Assembly (NCBI GenBank): GCA_024734555.1
Contig: JANPWX010000118.1
Coordinates: 912,117-976,116, forward strand
Direction: 5' to 3'
Origin: Trochalopteron elliotii
Lineage: Eukaryota > Chordata > Aves > Passeriformes > Leiothrichidae
Length of the DNA stretch: 64,000 nt
Shown here: positions 10,642-21,311 of the stretch, in pieces
Numbering within the stretch: position 1 is the stretch's first letter
Layout: every line of letters begins with the position of its first letter
Made by a program: the position numbers and the translations under genes
The notes under the pieces: generated by a model
Seen by the model: the letters and a program-made list of their open reading frames with translations, nothing else
Told to the model about the DNA's origin: nothing
The model's database searches: none

Positions 10642-12623
10642 AAGCAGAAATCCAAGGACATGGAGGTACAGAGACTGAGAAGTTGGCCAGGAAGGAAAAA
10701 GCCAAACTAATGATGCTTCCCTGCTGTCTGTTCTGCAGAGAGCCAAGAACAGTCAACCCTCAGTGCCTCTCCCTGCGAGGGTGACCCTGTGCTGGAGGAG
10801 GGGGCTGAAAGGGTCTGGTCTCCCTTGCCCTGAGGTTGTCATGTGGGGAGGGGAAAAATTTGCTGAAGGTAAAGGCACTGAGCACAATGAGACAAATTGT
10901 CCTGTGGGCTACTGCAGTTCCATGCTGGCATCAATAGTGACTGAGCTGTGGGCTGCTGAGCTCTGTCCCTAGCCAGAGGGCTTCCAGAAGTTTGTCTTTC
11001 AGTCTGTGCTCCTGCCTGGCATGTGGGCTCCTTCCTCAGGACTTTTTGCTCTGTGCTGTTATGCCTCTGTGTGTCATCCACACCCTGTGTCCATCCTTGG
11101 GGCCAGCCTCACATAAATATGGGTTGGGGTTCTGAAGGCTATTGTGTGGAGGACAGAAACTGAGGGCTTTGAAGATCATCCTGAACATGAGAATGGAGAA
11201 GGCTGAGGTGAATGAGGCTGCAGGATGTGCTGACTTGCTCCCAACTCTCCCACCAGGATTGCCAGGAGCCAGCAGCAGCCTGTGGGGAACTGAGACTTCC
11301 AGGCTGGGCTCCTGCTTGTGGCCACACGAGTACAATACACTGGGGCTCTTCCCCGTCCATGAACCCATCCTGTCGTGTTGTAGCAGGCAGAATCTCTGTC
11401 TGTATTGGTGTAAAAACATCCTTCTTCTTTCAGTCCTGCAGCTGTTGATGTTTTGAAGTTAAGAAAACATTTAAATGATTTAAAAAAAAAAAAAGTACCC
11501 AGCCTTGGTTTATCAAGGGAACTTCTAATGAGGAGAAGGGGAGGGGGAACAGACACAGGAAGGGCAGCAGAGAATAACAGCCTGGCAGAGCACTTGTCAT
11601 CTTGACAACACAGTAAGTTTCAAACTGGGCTCGCTCCTGACGTTTGCCTGAAGGTATATTTAACTAGTGTGGGAGACGCCGGAGCAGAAGTGTGCACCTT
11701 TGAGCCCAAGGAAGCCTCCACGGGGGTTAGCCGGGCTTGGGAAGGGGGGAGATGGGCTCCAAACGGAGAATGTGCTCCTTCCCTGCCTGTCTGTCTGTGT
11801 GTAGCCAGACTGCAAGGCTGTGCTCGCAGCTTGGTGAGAGAGGATGCTAATGAAGCGTGAACCGGCTGCGCTCAGTGGCGGCTCCGTGCGATCTGCCACT
11901 AGCCCACCTCTTCCTTTCCTTCCTTCTCTGTCTGCATCTTGTGTTTGACGAATGGAAATGCGGGCTTCTCTTTGAAGGAGGAGGCATGACAAACAAACAG
12001 ATAGGATAGGAGCTCATATTCTGCTTTCTCAGGGCTAGGCTAAACTGTCAAGAGGACACACAAAGCGTCTAGGAGAGATTTGCAGCCTTTGGGACTGATG
12101 GGAGACCTTGGATTTTGCAGGTTCAGTGAGGTGCAAAGAAGGGTCTTTCAGTGTCTCTGTACTGTGTCCAGAAATCTTTTACTGTAGCTATTTGTCTTTT
12201 TTTTTCAGGCCCTGACTTGGAGTGCTCTGTGCTCCAGGGCTGCTGCTCCTCTGTATGGAGTTCTAAACCCCTAACCCTTCTTACTCCAGACCTTCCAAAG
12301 TGCACCTCCCACCTCCCTCAAACATCTTTCAGCTCTCCCTGCTGCAGCAGGACTTGCTCCATCTCTCCTGTCCAGGTATTCCTGCCCTCTTCCCCACTGC
12401 CTCTTACCTCCCCTTCTTCCCCCCAGTTTTCCCTGCTTTAGTCAGGCCTTTGCTCACTTTCTGTCCCCAGAAATCCCTCTGCTATGAGATTTCAGAAACA
12501 GAGATGGGAACTGTGCTTTCAGAAATCCTAACATGGTGCCTACAGACCACAGGCTTTTGTTGAATCTGCATTAGCTGCACGTGGGAGTGAAAAGCATCAT
12601 CTCCTCAAACATGCCTACAACCA
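10642..12623. other. Unique non-coding stretch with a CpG-retaining sub-block
   Basis: No gene or repeat family is recognised. A poly(A) run of 13 lies at 11482-11494. The segment 11630-11900 keeps several CpGs (GACGCCGGAG, GAACCGGCTGCGC) and is repeat-free, so it may be a conserved non-coding element. 12190-12440 is pyrimidine-rich. Confidence 0.55.
11482..11494. repeat. Poly(A) tract, A13
   Basis: Uninterrupted run of 13 A. No retroelement body is recognisable immediately upstream of it. Confidence 0.9.
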
Positions 12624-12723
12624 AAATCATTGAATTGTTAAGGCTGGAAAAGACCTCTAAGATCATTGAGTCTGACTGTTAACCCAGCACTGCTGTGTTC
12701 ACCTCTAAGCCATGTCTCCAAAA
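12624..12723 (-). mobile_element. CR1 LINE fragment, 3' end, minus strand
   Basis: The plus-strand text reads GTTAAGGCTGGAAAAGACC, then TCTAAGATCATTGAGTCTGACTG and TTAACCCAGCACTGCTGTG. This is the reverse complement of the 3' untranslated end of an avian CR1 of the type with GGTTGGAAAAGACC. The copy is severely 5' truncated, as is usual for CR1, and shows scattered substitutions. The element's 3' end is at the left. Confidence 0.85.
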
Positions 12724-14145
12724 TAGTCCAGACAGCCACAGGAGAGCAGGATGCTTTATGCCTGGTCCTGTGTTGTGAGAAGGTTCTGTGGCAGAGCTTA
12801 AGGCTCATACATTGACACTGGATGCTGCTGAAAAGGGATTTGATTGGTTTTTTCATAGTGAGTGACTTTTTGGCATTTCTGAGAAGCAAACTCCCAACTA
12901 GGAGGCAGAACAAGCTGGGCATGTGAGATGGGAGTTGTGCCATGAGCCAGAGCATCTGCTGTATTGGAGGGTCTGAACTGTCCTGTTGCTTTCATCACAT
13001 CCCCAGGCACCTCATGGCACCTCCCTGCCTGCAAAGACACATCTGGAAGGGTGCAAATGCCAATCTGTCTTTGTACTGGCCCTCTGTAACAAAGCCAGCC
13101 ACATCCCAGCACCAGTTGTACCAGGAAGAGATGGAAACACAGAGTTAGACACTGGAGTGGGGGCCCTGCCTGGCAGCCTTGCCTGGAAATGGTTGTCTGT
13201 GGCAGTATGGGGAATGGGCTAAAATCAGGGATGTTAGTCCATGCTCTCTCTTGCAGCTGTATGGTTTTATCTTCCTTTCTAGATTGGCTTTAGGATATGG
13301 GAAAGTGTTGAGATTCTTCCCACAGGAGAGATTTGCTGAGGTCCTTACCTGGTACAAATCAATCAAGCTCTAACTCACAAAGCACCCTATGGGGACACAA
13401 CTTCGATAGGAACCTTCCCTCTGAAGTTTGATGTGATTTTCTTTTCTTTCAGCCACACATTTTCCTCTTTTCATTGCAAAAAATAAAAGCTGTGACAAAG
13501 CCTGGCATAGCCCCAGAGCTGGTCCCCACTTCCCTTGTCCCAGCCTTCGTGCCCTCCATCAGAAAACTGTGAGTCATCACCTCTTGGCTCCACCAGTTTT
13601 GTGATGTTTTTTTTTTTTCTCCTCCTCGTTCCCCCATCCCAGCTGGGGTGAAGAAGCGAGAAAGCAAATAGGAATAAATACCTCCAGCCATAAAAGTGAA
13701 ATAAATCAATACCTCTTCTCTGAAGCCAGAGATGCTTAATAGGCAAGGATCACTGCCAGATTGTAAAAAATGTGTTTAGTGTGCGGCTGGGGCAAGTTTA
13801 ACCCTTGGACATAAACAGCTGAGCAGCTTCTCTCACCTCTGAATTAAATAACTTTTAACTGCAGAGGGCTGTGATTAATGGAGGTGCCTCTGCTTGGGAT
13901 GCTGCAGATATTTGGTGCCTATGGATTGTCTGGGAGATTGGGATGGAGAAGTTGTTGCCAGGTCCCTTCTGCAGGCCCAGTGATGCTTTTTTTTCCATGA
14001 AGGTAGGGCTCTGTTCATGGGTAAGGGAACTCCTGGGCACTGGGCTAACTTGGTGAGATTTCAGCTGCCTTTCCCAGGAATTAAAGACTCTTCCTTTGTC
14101 TGTGGTGGGAAAACAGAGGAGCAAAGCTTGGGTGAGGACCTGAGA
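12724..14145. other. Unique non-coding stretch between CR1 copies
   Basis: No gene is recognised. A T12 run lies at 13607-13618, and several AATAAA-like hexamers cluster near 13484-13710 in AT-rich sequence. These hexamers lack an associated open frame or GU-rich element strong enough to call. Confidence 0.6.
13607..13618. repeat. Poly(T) tract, T12
   Basis: Uninterrupted run of 12 T followed by a pyrimidine-rich stretch. Confidence 0.85.
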
Positions 14146-14418
14146 CAGTGATAGGACCTGAGGGAATGGCATGAATCTGTGTCAGGGGAGGTTTAGGGTA
14201 GATATTAAGAAAATGTTCGTCACTCAGAGGGTGGGTAGGCACTGGCTTCCCAGAGAAGTGGTCACAGCCCCATGACTGCCAGAATTCAAGGAGCATTTGG
14301 TCCTGCTTCCTGAAGTCTGGCAGCCATGGTGGGATTGTTGGGGATGTCCTGTGCAGGACCAGGAGCTGAAATTGGTGATTCTCATTGGTCCCTTCTAACT
14401 CAGAATATTCTGTGATTC
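14146..14418 (+). mobile_element. CR1 LINE 3' end, plus strand
   Basis: The order of blocks matches the end of CR1 ORF2 and the 3' UTR: GTGATAGGACCTGAGGG, GGAGGTTTAGGGTAGATATT, CCCAGAGAAGTGGTCACAGC, GTTCAAGGAGCATTTGG-like text, GGGATGTCCTGTGCAGGACC, and a terminal ATATTCTGTGATTC corresponding to the CR1 octamer tail. About 270 bp survive, and the copy ends cleanly at the diagnostic tail. Divergence is moderate. It is non-functional because of truncation. Confidence 0.9.
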
Positions 14419-14504
14419 AGTAGGATGACAAGACACAGCCAAAGCTGGAGTAATGGGGATTGCTGGAAGGCCCAGTGAGATGTTGGGAAATGTTAGTCCT
14501 GCTG

Positions 14505-14560
14505 TCAGCTAGACTGGTGAGACCACATCAGGTATAATGGGGGTACTGTGGCCAGTTTTT
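14505..14560 (+). mobile_element. Possible CR1 ORF2 remnant
   Basis: GACTGGTGAGACCACATCAG followed by GTACTGTGGCCAGTTTT resembles the conserved CR1 ORF2 segment (CTGGTGAGACCACATCTGGAGTACTGTG...CCAGTT). It lies about 85 bp beyond the end of the copy at 14146-14418, in the same orientation. In an intact element this segment precedes that copy's 3' end, so it would be a separate insertion or part of a rearranged pair. Confidence 0.45.
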
Positions 14561-15638
14561 CTGAAGACCAATGAGGTCAGATGGGAGCAGGTATAAAGGA
14601 GCAGGTATAAATTTCGCCTGCAGAGAAATTCCAAATCACACAAGTCCTATCTCACCCTGAGTTTGGCTTCACAAAATCAAGGCTAAGAGGTGATGCACTC
14701 TGGGAGAAGAACTGTTTAGAGTAAGCAGGTGTTGGCACACCTAGTTGTTGACACAGCTAGTTATGGGCTGTCCATGAGCTCAGGAGACTGGCAACAAGCA
14801 GAAAGACAGTGATCCCTTCCAGCAGTCATGGAGCAGGGAAGCACTGGGACTGGTTTAAAGTGAAGCTGAGCAGGAGTGATTATTTGACATAACTCCAGCA
14901 CTGCTCAGAGGCTGGATGTAGGGATGTGGGGCTTCTTACAATTCTTATTTATGATGGTTTGTGTGCCTTTTGTTGGGGCTAGGAACTCAAAGACAGCCAA
15001 GGTATTTCAGGAGAGGATTAGGGTCAGTTTCCCACAAAGCCTTTGTGCACCTGGATAAACTCTTTGTTCCCTTGGCACACAGTCTCACACTCAGTTAAGT
15101 GCTGCATGACACGCATATGTTTTCCTGAATTGCTGAGGAGAGCCACATGATGGAAGTTAACTTGGTGTTGAGGAAGACAGGGTCTGCTGAGGTGATCCTG
15201 GAAACACTTGTGTTGTTTTGATGTTTATTTTCCCGGGTAGAGGAAATTGCATCTCTTGCTAACATAAGCTTTGCCACAGGTGTGGGAGTTATTAAAGTAG
15301 CAGTGGAACAGGCCATTCCAAATATGCCCTGATTTTGCTCTTCTCCCATGGCGAGTATTGCCGTTAGCTGGGACAGAACAAACAAGTTGAGGTTGTCGTT
15401 GGCATAAAATGGGCAGGATTTGTCTCATCACTTTTGCCTGACTTTCCTTATGGGAAGCAACAGAGAAACCTGGGTCTTACACAGAAAAAAAGGGCTTTGC
15501 TGACTTTTGATGCATTGCCTCTACCTTGCTCTGCAGTCTGTCAGGCAGCTCCTACTCCTTCCTGCCAGATTCCAGGTGTTGCAGTTTGGACCTGAAAGTC
15601 CTTGTAGTTAGACCAGGTAGCTCTCCACACCTAAATCC
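14561..15638. other. Unique non-coding stretch
   Basis: No gene is recognised. 14575-14612 carries a local repeat of GGAGCAGGTATAAA (two copies). 14640-14760 vaguely recalls degraded CR1 text but I could not align it convincingly. Confidence 0.55.
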
Positions 15639-15700
15639 ACTTAATTAAGGCCAGAAAAGATTTCCAAGATCATCAAGTCCAACCATTAACCCAGCACTGC
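15639..15700 (-). mobile_element. CR1 LINE fragment, 3' end, minus strand
   Basis: AAGATCATCAAGTCCAACC and ATTAACCCAGCACTGC on the plus strand are the reverse complement of the same CR1 3' end type as at 12624. Only about 60 bp are recognisable. Confidence 0.8.
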
Positions 15701-16122
15701 AGCTTTTTTCAGTCTCTTGATCCCCTCAAATATGAAGAAAGGTGGACAGCATTGCCTGTAAGGGACAGTAAGGGTCTACTGCCTCCAGGACCCCAGTGTT
15801 TTGGATGAGGTGATGTCCTGTGGACATCAAACATCTCTGTGGCTTTGTGTGCGTCATTCTTTACTCACTCCTCCACCTCCAAATGCGGGAGAAAATCCTC
15901 TTGGTGGTGCCTGCAGAGTTGTCTGTGAAAGTCCAGCCATGGAAGAGCTGGTGAATTGTTTTTCTGCCCAAAGCAAAGAAAGTGCTCCTGGTGGGATAAT
16001 CAATCTTCACGAGAGCTCCCCCAGCCGAAGGCGACCGCCCTGACTTTATGGAGTGTAGAGCACCTCCCCTGAAATGGCCACGAGTCTCCCTCCCAGGCAG
16101 GAGCTCACCTGTGGGATGGGGA
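15701..16122. other. Unique non-coding stretch
   Basis: Nothing is recognised except CpG retention near 16025-16040 (CCGAAGGCGACCGCCC). Confidence 0.55.
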
Positions 16123-16148
16123 GTGTGTGTGTGTGTGTGTGTGTGTGT
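16123..16148. repeat. (GT)13 microsatellite
   Basis: Thirteen uninterrupted GT units, likely polymorphic. Alternating purine-pyrimidine tracts of this kind can adopt Z-DNA under supercoiling. Confidence 0.97.
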
Positions 16149-16159
16149 TTAAAGGTCGT

Positions 16160-16400
16160 AAAAGGCTCCGTGGAGGAAGGCTCTGGCCGTTACACGTGCT
16201 GACAGGAGAGCTCCCGGCGCTTCAGCTTCCTTGGCGTAAAATCACAGCGGCGGATAAATCCTGGAGAAATAAAACCAACCCAATCGAATTAGCCCAGAAC
16301 CGTGTGCAGGAGGTGGGAAATGTTTTCACAGTGTTTTATCCTCTCTTGCGGGTACTGAATCATTGAGGGTAATTTTTCAGCTCGGTGCAGTTCAAACCAG
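16160..16400. promoter_or_regulatory. Candidate conserved non-coding element
   Basis: This repeat-free segment retains CpGs in an AT-rich setting (TTACACGTGC, GGCGTAAAATCACAG, GCGGCGGATAAATC, ATCGAATTAGC, CTTGCGGGTAC). Such CpG retention outside exons is often a sign of selective constraint. Its CACGTG-core and TAAT-type strings could be factor sites. No coding frame is convincing. Confidence 0.3.
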
Positions 16401-17934
16401 CCAGGGCTCCTTGTTGGTTAATCCTAATGAGGGAGAGAGGCCCCTCTGTTGGTGTGACAGTACCACATTGCTCTTGTGTTCCCCAAAATGGTGAGGAAAG
16501 GCACTGGCAGTGGTTTTTTGGGTGCCCTTTTCCTTCCTCCTTGGAGTTTTTGATGCTGTGCCTTGAGTTTGAGGGAAGGATGCTCCCTAATGTCAGCCAG
16601 CATTGGGCTGGGTGTGCTCTGCCTTGCTGGCTGCCCCGGGGCAGGAGCCATCACCAGGCTGGGATTTCTCCCGAGGCTGGGAAGTAGCTGCCAGGCCGGA
16701 TCTGGGATGGGGGAAGGGAAAGACTTGGTTTCTTTCAGTATCTGAGGGTGGATTAAGTGGAGCGTTCCTTGTTAGCTAATTGAAACAGTCAAAATGTCAA
16801 ATGAGGCATTTCAATAATAGTGATGTTAGGAGCTTTACGTTTTTATTTCCTCCTCTCTCTCCTTTGTATCGTGCCTTCAAGACATGGGGACCTAAGTCTG
16901 CTTTTACAGAAACCCTCTTAAAGAGGGGCTTCAGGGGGATGGGGCAAGGACTGAAGCTGTTTTAATCCCCTCCAATTCCAACATTATTGTGTTTCAGCAA
17001 ATATTTTGCAAAAGGATTTTCAGGCTGAACTTCAAACAGGCAAATTCCTCACTCCAGTGACTCGGGGAGCTTTGCAAATTTAGAAAAGAAAATGAAGATT
17101 GTTTTAGCTGACATTTAAACCTCTTCTCTTTTCCCAGCCTGTCAGGAAGCTTCATACACTTTGGGTCAGACGCTCTTTCCCTGAAGAAGAAAAGGATATT
17201 TATAGCTGGGTAGGACCTTAAAGGGGAAATCTCTAGGCTGCAGTACCTGTCAGATGAAGTTATATATTGCCCCAATAGGAACAGTCAACATGGAACCTTC
17301 TAGAGGGAAGCAAAAAGGTGATGGTCCAGCCCTGAGCCACACAGGAGGGTCTAGCTCGGGTAATTTGGTCAAATTCCAGGAGGGTGAAGGTAGGTCTGGC
17401 TGGAGTGTGGTATTTTCCGGGTTTTCCTTATAGCTCACTGTGTTTTGTTGCCCTTCTGAATCTTGGAGAGTGTTGGCACACAGAGACGTTCAACTGTGGC
17501 TTGGAACATTCCTGCTCCTTGGAGAGGTGGGAAAGGGATTGATGAGAGAGGCAAACCCATAAAAAGCCAGTTTATCACACAAAGAGGCTGTGGCTTGCTT
17601 GCCTTGGTTGGTTAGGAGCTCCTGAGGGGCTGATGGAGCACCTGGCTGCAGGTCTTGGTTCCTCCTTGCTCCTCCAGCCAGGGCTGAAGCCAGGCTGGCA
17701 ATGCCAAGCAGTGAGCAGCTGTCTGGGCTGTGCGTGGAGCAATTTACTCCCAGGGATTAGAGTGATTGGGGTTTCTTAAGGTAAAGACAGCTTGCAAAGA
17801 AAAGCAGCATGTCTGGGGACAGCAGAGCTCTGCCACAACCTGCTCTTACCCACAGCTTGTTCTACACAAGGAGATTTTGTTGGCACATCACCTCTCCTCC
17901 AGAACTGGTCTGGAAGGAGGGGAGCTTGCCCTGT
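16401..17934. other. Unique non-coding stretch
   Basis: No repeat family or gene is recognised. 16750-17110 is AT-rich and could extend the regulatory landscape. There is no other structure. Confidence 0.55.
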
Positions 17935-17957
17935 GGGGCTGGGGAGCGGGGATGGGG
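17935..17957 (+). other. Four-tetrad G-quadruplex motif
   Basis: Four runs of exactly four G (17935-17938, 17941-17944, 17948-17951, 17954-17957) are separated by loops of 2 (CT), 3 (AGC) and 2 (AT) bases. This is the G4-N2-G4-N3-G4-N2-G4 pattern. Short loops and four-layer stacks are established features of very stable parallel quadruplexes. Confidence 0.85.
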
Positions 17958-19751
17958 TTGTCTTCTGTGGCTAATGGGGCTGCACAGGAGGTTTTGGCAT
18001 AAGCTTTTCTGCAACCTGAGCCCTGGGGCTTGCTCTGAGGCCCCAGGTAGGACCCCAAGGACATTTTGGTGTAGCCCAAGGTAGCTGGAATCTGGATGAA
18101 GGTTGGTGTCAGGCTCATGTAGCTCTGGGGCTGTTATTTCTGTGTGGCATTTGCTTGTTGAACTACAGTGTGGAAATCTCTGGTAAGCTTCAACTAGACC
18201 TGAGAGCATCTCCCAGGTCTAGGTAGTAGGTCCAAGCGTTCTCTAGGTGTAGGTCCAAGTGTTTTCCTTTTGGCCAGCATGGGCTGGGTGTTCTGCACTC
18301 TGTATTTTTCCCATGTCTCCCTAGATTTTACGGGAAAGAAATCCAGGTGCAGTGTCTGGAGAGGGAACCGTGATGTGTTCTGGCCAAGAATCCTGATTTA
18401 GCCATGAGGGTGTGGTGGCTCATTCTCCATGGAATGGGCATGCAGGTACCACCCAGAGCTGTGTGGGGTGCTGCAGGCAGGCTTTTCTTGTAGGAAAACC
18501 ACCTGGGCTGGAGGAATTACAAAACACCTCTTAGACACCACTCATCTCATTGAGATGGGACCCAGAGGGGTCTTCTCTGGAGCTCGCAGGTGACTCTCAG
18601 CTGGTGTTGCTCCTCTGGGCTCAGCAGGAGTGGGAGAACCCAGGGCACTATGCAGGATGTTCTGGGAGGTATCAGGTTGGATCTGGCCACACTGATGGTT
18701 CTGCTTCCATGTTCCTTCAGATACCAGCCCCAGCAGTGCAGTCCTGGAGCCAAACTGCCCAGGTTTTCATGATCCCAGAAAGGAAAGGAACAAATCTCTT
18801 ACACACGGAGCTCTCCACCGGGGTTTTCCCGCCTTCTGCCCACCCTGGTGGATGTTAACAAGCTAGTAGATCTAGACCTGCTGTGCCTTGATAGAAAGAT
18901 TTATTTTTAGGGCCTTGATATTTAAAATGATCTGTTATAATTTCATGCTTAAATAACACTAAATAATGTTCCCTGTTTGCACAGTGTAATTGGAAGAGGC
19001 GAATAAACCAAACAAACCAGCTATGAGTGAGCTTCCTTAGTATTTTCAGACTGAAACAAACAGCAAAAAACAAGGGCTTAGCCAATTTAACACTTTGGGG
19101 GTATTTTCTAGTTGGCATTTCACTTTTTCATTTTCACAGGCCAAGAAACACGAGAGTTCTAAAGAGCCAGTGGCTTCTTGCCAAAGAAAACTCAGTTGAT
19201 CGAGATTGCAAAAAAAGAAAAAAAATCAGAAGTGAACTTATTGTTTGTTTTTTAGGAACTGGCAGGGCTAATGACTCTGCAAGTGCCATGGGATTTTATG
19301 CAAGTGCAGAAAAGACTTAGAAAATATTCAGCAAGTTCATTTAGGCTCCTTTCATGCTTCTCAAATCCTGAGGTTTCTTTATTGTTTCTTTATGTCAATT
19401 TGGCACTGCTTGATTTCACTGCCACCCTCAATGTTACTGCAATGCCATTGCTGTGCTCCATGTGGAACAGGTCCTGCACTGATCACATCCCATTGTAATC
19501 TGCCTGGGCTTTTAGGGAATTGAATGAAAACTACTCTGGCCTTTTGCTGACCCTTTTTGGGGGTAGGGAGTTCAGGCCATGTTGCCGTTCACTGTGTGCA
19601 AAGCCCTCGGTGTCATTATTTAGGCAAAGAGATTTTGTGATTAGTCATGAATCGGTTGTATTCCCTTCTGGAAAACTGCCATTGGAGAGGGAATACAGCC
19701 CGGCTGCTGCACATCAGCTCATCAGTGTGTCTTTATCTGGCAGGATCCCTC
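17958..19751. other. Unique non-coding stretch
   Basis: No gene is recognised. It contains a short tandem repeat at 18226-18263. 18890-19250 is AT-rich with A-rich runs. Confidence 0.55.
18226..18263. repeat. Imperfect tandem repeat, 23-bp period
   Basis: GTAGGTCCAAGCGTT at 18226-18240 recurs as GTAGGTCCAAGTGTT at 18249-18263 with one mismatch. Confidence 0.7.
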
Positions 19752-19861
19752 TCTGCCAGGGTTCAAGAAGTGTTAGGACAACATACTCAGGCTCATGTTG
19801 GGATTCTGTGCAGGGTCAGGAGCTGGACATGACAGTCCTTGTGGGTGGCTATGATTTTATG
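19752..19861 (+). mobile_element. CR1 LINE 3' end, plus strand, diverged
   Basis: The blocks CTGCCAGGGTTCAAGAAGTG, GGACAACATACTCAGGCTCA, GGGATTCTGTGCAGGGTCAG, GAGCTGGACATGACAGTCCT and GTGGGTGGCTATGATTTTATG follow the CR1 3' UTR in order. The tail replaces the usual CCCTTCCAACTCAGGATATTCTATGATT with a shortened version, so the copy is diverged or internally deleted near its end. Confidence 0.8.
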
Positions 19862-20149
19862 GTTCTCCTGTTAGAAGAGTGTGAGTAAGTTTTCCCTCTG
19901 TGTCCCTGTGCTGAGATGCCCCATGGAGCAATGCTCCTGCAGGCTCAGGCTATGGCAGTGATGATGCTGAGACTCCTCAGCAGCCCTGCATCCTCCTCTT
20001 GGTTCTTCCCTTCCTTTCCCTTCCAGTGTGCTGCCCTCCCTCTGTCCCGCCTACCCTGGGGCGAGCAGGCTTCCCCCGGCGCCTCCCCTCCTTCCTGGCT
20101 GGTGAAATCCTTCTCCCTCTTCTCCTCCCTGCGCTCCGCACAAGCCTCG
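19862..20149. other. Unique stretch with C-rich segment
   Basis: No gene is recognised. It contains a C-rich run annotated separately at 20034-20056. Confidence 0.55.
20034..20056 (-). other. Minus-strand G-quadruplex motif
   Basis: Four C-triplets on the plus strand (20034-20036, 20038-20040, 20046-20048, 20054-20056) are separated by 1, 5 and 5 bases. This gives G3+N1-7 fourfold on the minus strand. It is a three-layer motif and so weaker than the one at 17935. Confidence 0.6.
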
Positions 20150-20700
20150 GCTGTGTTTGTGCCCACATTAGCATTTCTGCTGACTGCAAGGATCGGTTTA
20201 ATTTCATGGGTGTCATTTCCTTCAAGAAATCTCTCTCTGAGCAGCAGCCCGACGAATGCCTGATAAAACATATTTTCCTACGGTAATGATTTTATGGACC
20301 TATAAGTCATGAATTTATTATGATCTCAGCCCCTGCTGCTGATTGCTGTAAAATGCAAAGTAATTAACAGCGAGCGGTAGCAGCTATTCCCACCTGGTAG
20401 CGTGTTCTTGGGTACGCTGATGGCTTTGATTAAAGTAATGGCTAAAGTGTACAGCCTGGCTGTAAAATATTAGCATGATTAATGCAGTATCCTAAATAAG
20501 AAACAAAACGAATGGGCATGGTTTAAGGAATTAAATATATATATATGTATATATATATACACACATTCCTCTCCCACCCTCTAGCTATTGTTCTGGCTTA
20601 TTTATGCTTTCTTTTCTGTTAAATAATGTATAGGCTGGAGGACCGGGGGCCAGGCTACAGATGCATATTGCAGTTTCATAACATCTTAAGTGCTTGTGTT
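20150..20700. promoter_or_regulatory. Candidate conserved non-coding enhancer block
   Basis: The block is AT-rich, free of recognisable repeats apart from the AT tract inside it, and retains isolated CpGs (AACAGCGAGCGG, GGGTACGCTG, AAACGAATGG). It is dense in developmental factor-type strings: AGTAATTAACAG (homeodomain), GGCTTTGATTAAAG (TCF/LEF), TAGCATGATTAATGC, ATTTATTATGA and TTAAATAATG. Stops are frequent in all frames. This is the usual look of a deeply conserved vertebrate non-coding element. Conservation itself is inferred, not seen. Confidence 0.4.
20533..20565. repeat. (AT)n / (AC)n compound microsatellite
   Basis: AT dinucleotides run through 20559 with one G interruption (GTAT), followed by ACACACA. 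The AT part is self-complementary and could extrude a cruciform. Confidence 0.9.
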
Positions 20701-21160
20701 AATTTTTCACTCCTTCCTGCTCTTTCCCCTCAATCTGCCATCTCCCATCGCGTAGGGGGAGAAAGATAATCGAGTTTCCTGAACTTGGCCTGAAGTCAGA
20801 TGTGATTTGATTTGGATTGCAGACAGCCTGGGGAAGTGGCTCCGAGACAACACGGGGAGTTGGACGTGGTTTCTGGCCTGTCAGAAGAGAAACCCCGGCA
20901 CTGTGTTCACATTCCCGTGGCTGGGGGTGATCTCTGGGCTGTCTCAACAGCCAGGAGCCCAGAAGTTTCTTGCACATGAAGAACAACCACATCTGTCCGA
21001 ACAGCTGCAGTGCTTCTGCTGAGAAAAGAATGTTCTTGCTTTTATTTTTTTTTCTGAACAGCCTAAAAAAGGCAGTGACTGGATTTTAGTGGCAAGTAAG
21101 ACCCAAGTCAGATTCCTCCCTGCCGCCCTTCCCAAAACCCTGATGAATTTGGTTTCTGGT

Positions 21161-21190
21161 ATTTTCCAATGGGAAATTTTCCAATCAGAA
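21161..21190. repeat. 15-bp tandem duplication
   Basis: ATTTTCCAATGGGAA (21161-21175) is followed directly by ATTTTCCAATCAGAA (21176-21190), with two mismatches. The region reads AT-rich on both sides. Confidence 0.75.
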
Positions 21191-21290
21191 ATTATTTCGG
21201 CTTGGGTGTGAGAAAAGGAAATACACTTTTTATTTAAGAGCAGCACTTTGAAAATTTTATTTGGAAATGGAGAAAATATCTGATTCAGGG

Positions 21291-21311
21291 AAAAAAAAAA
21301 AGGGAAAAAAA
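21291..21311. repeat. Interrupted poly(A) tract
   Basis: A11, then GGG, then A7. No recognisable element body ends here. Confidence 0.85.
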
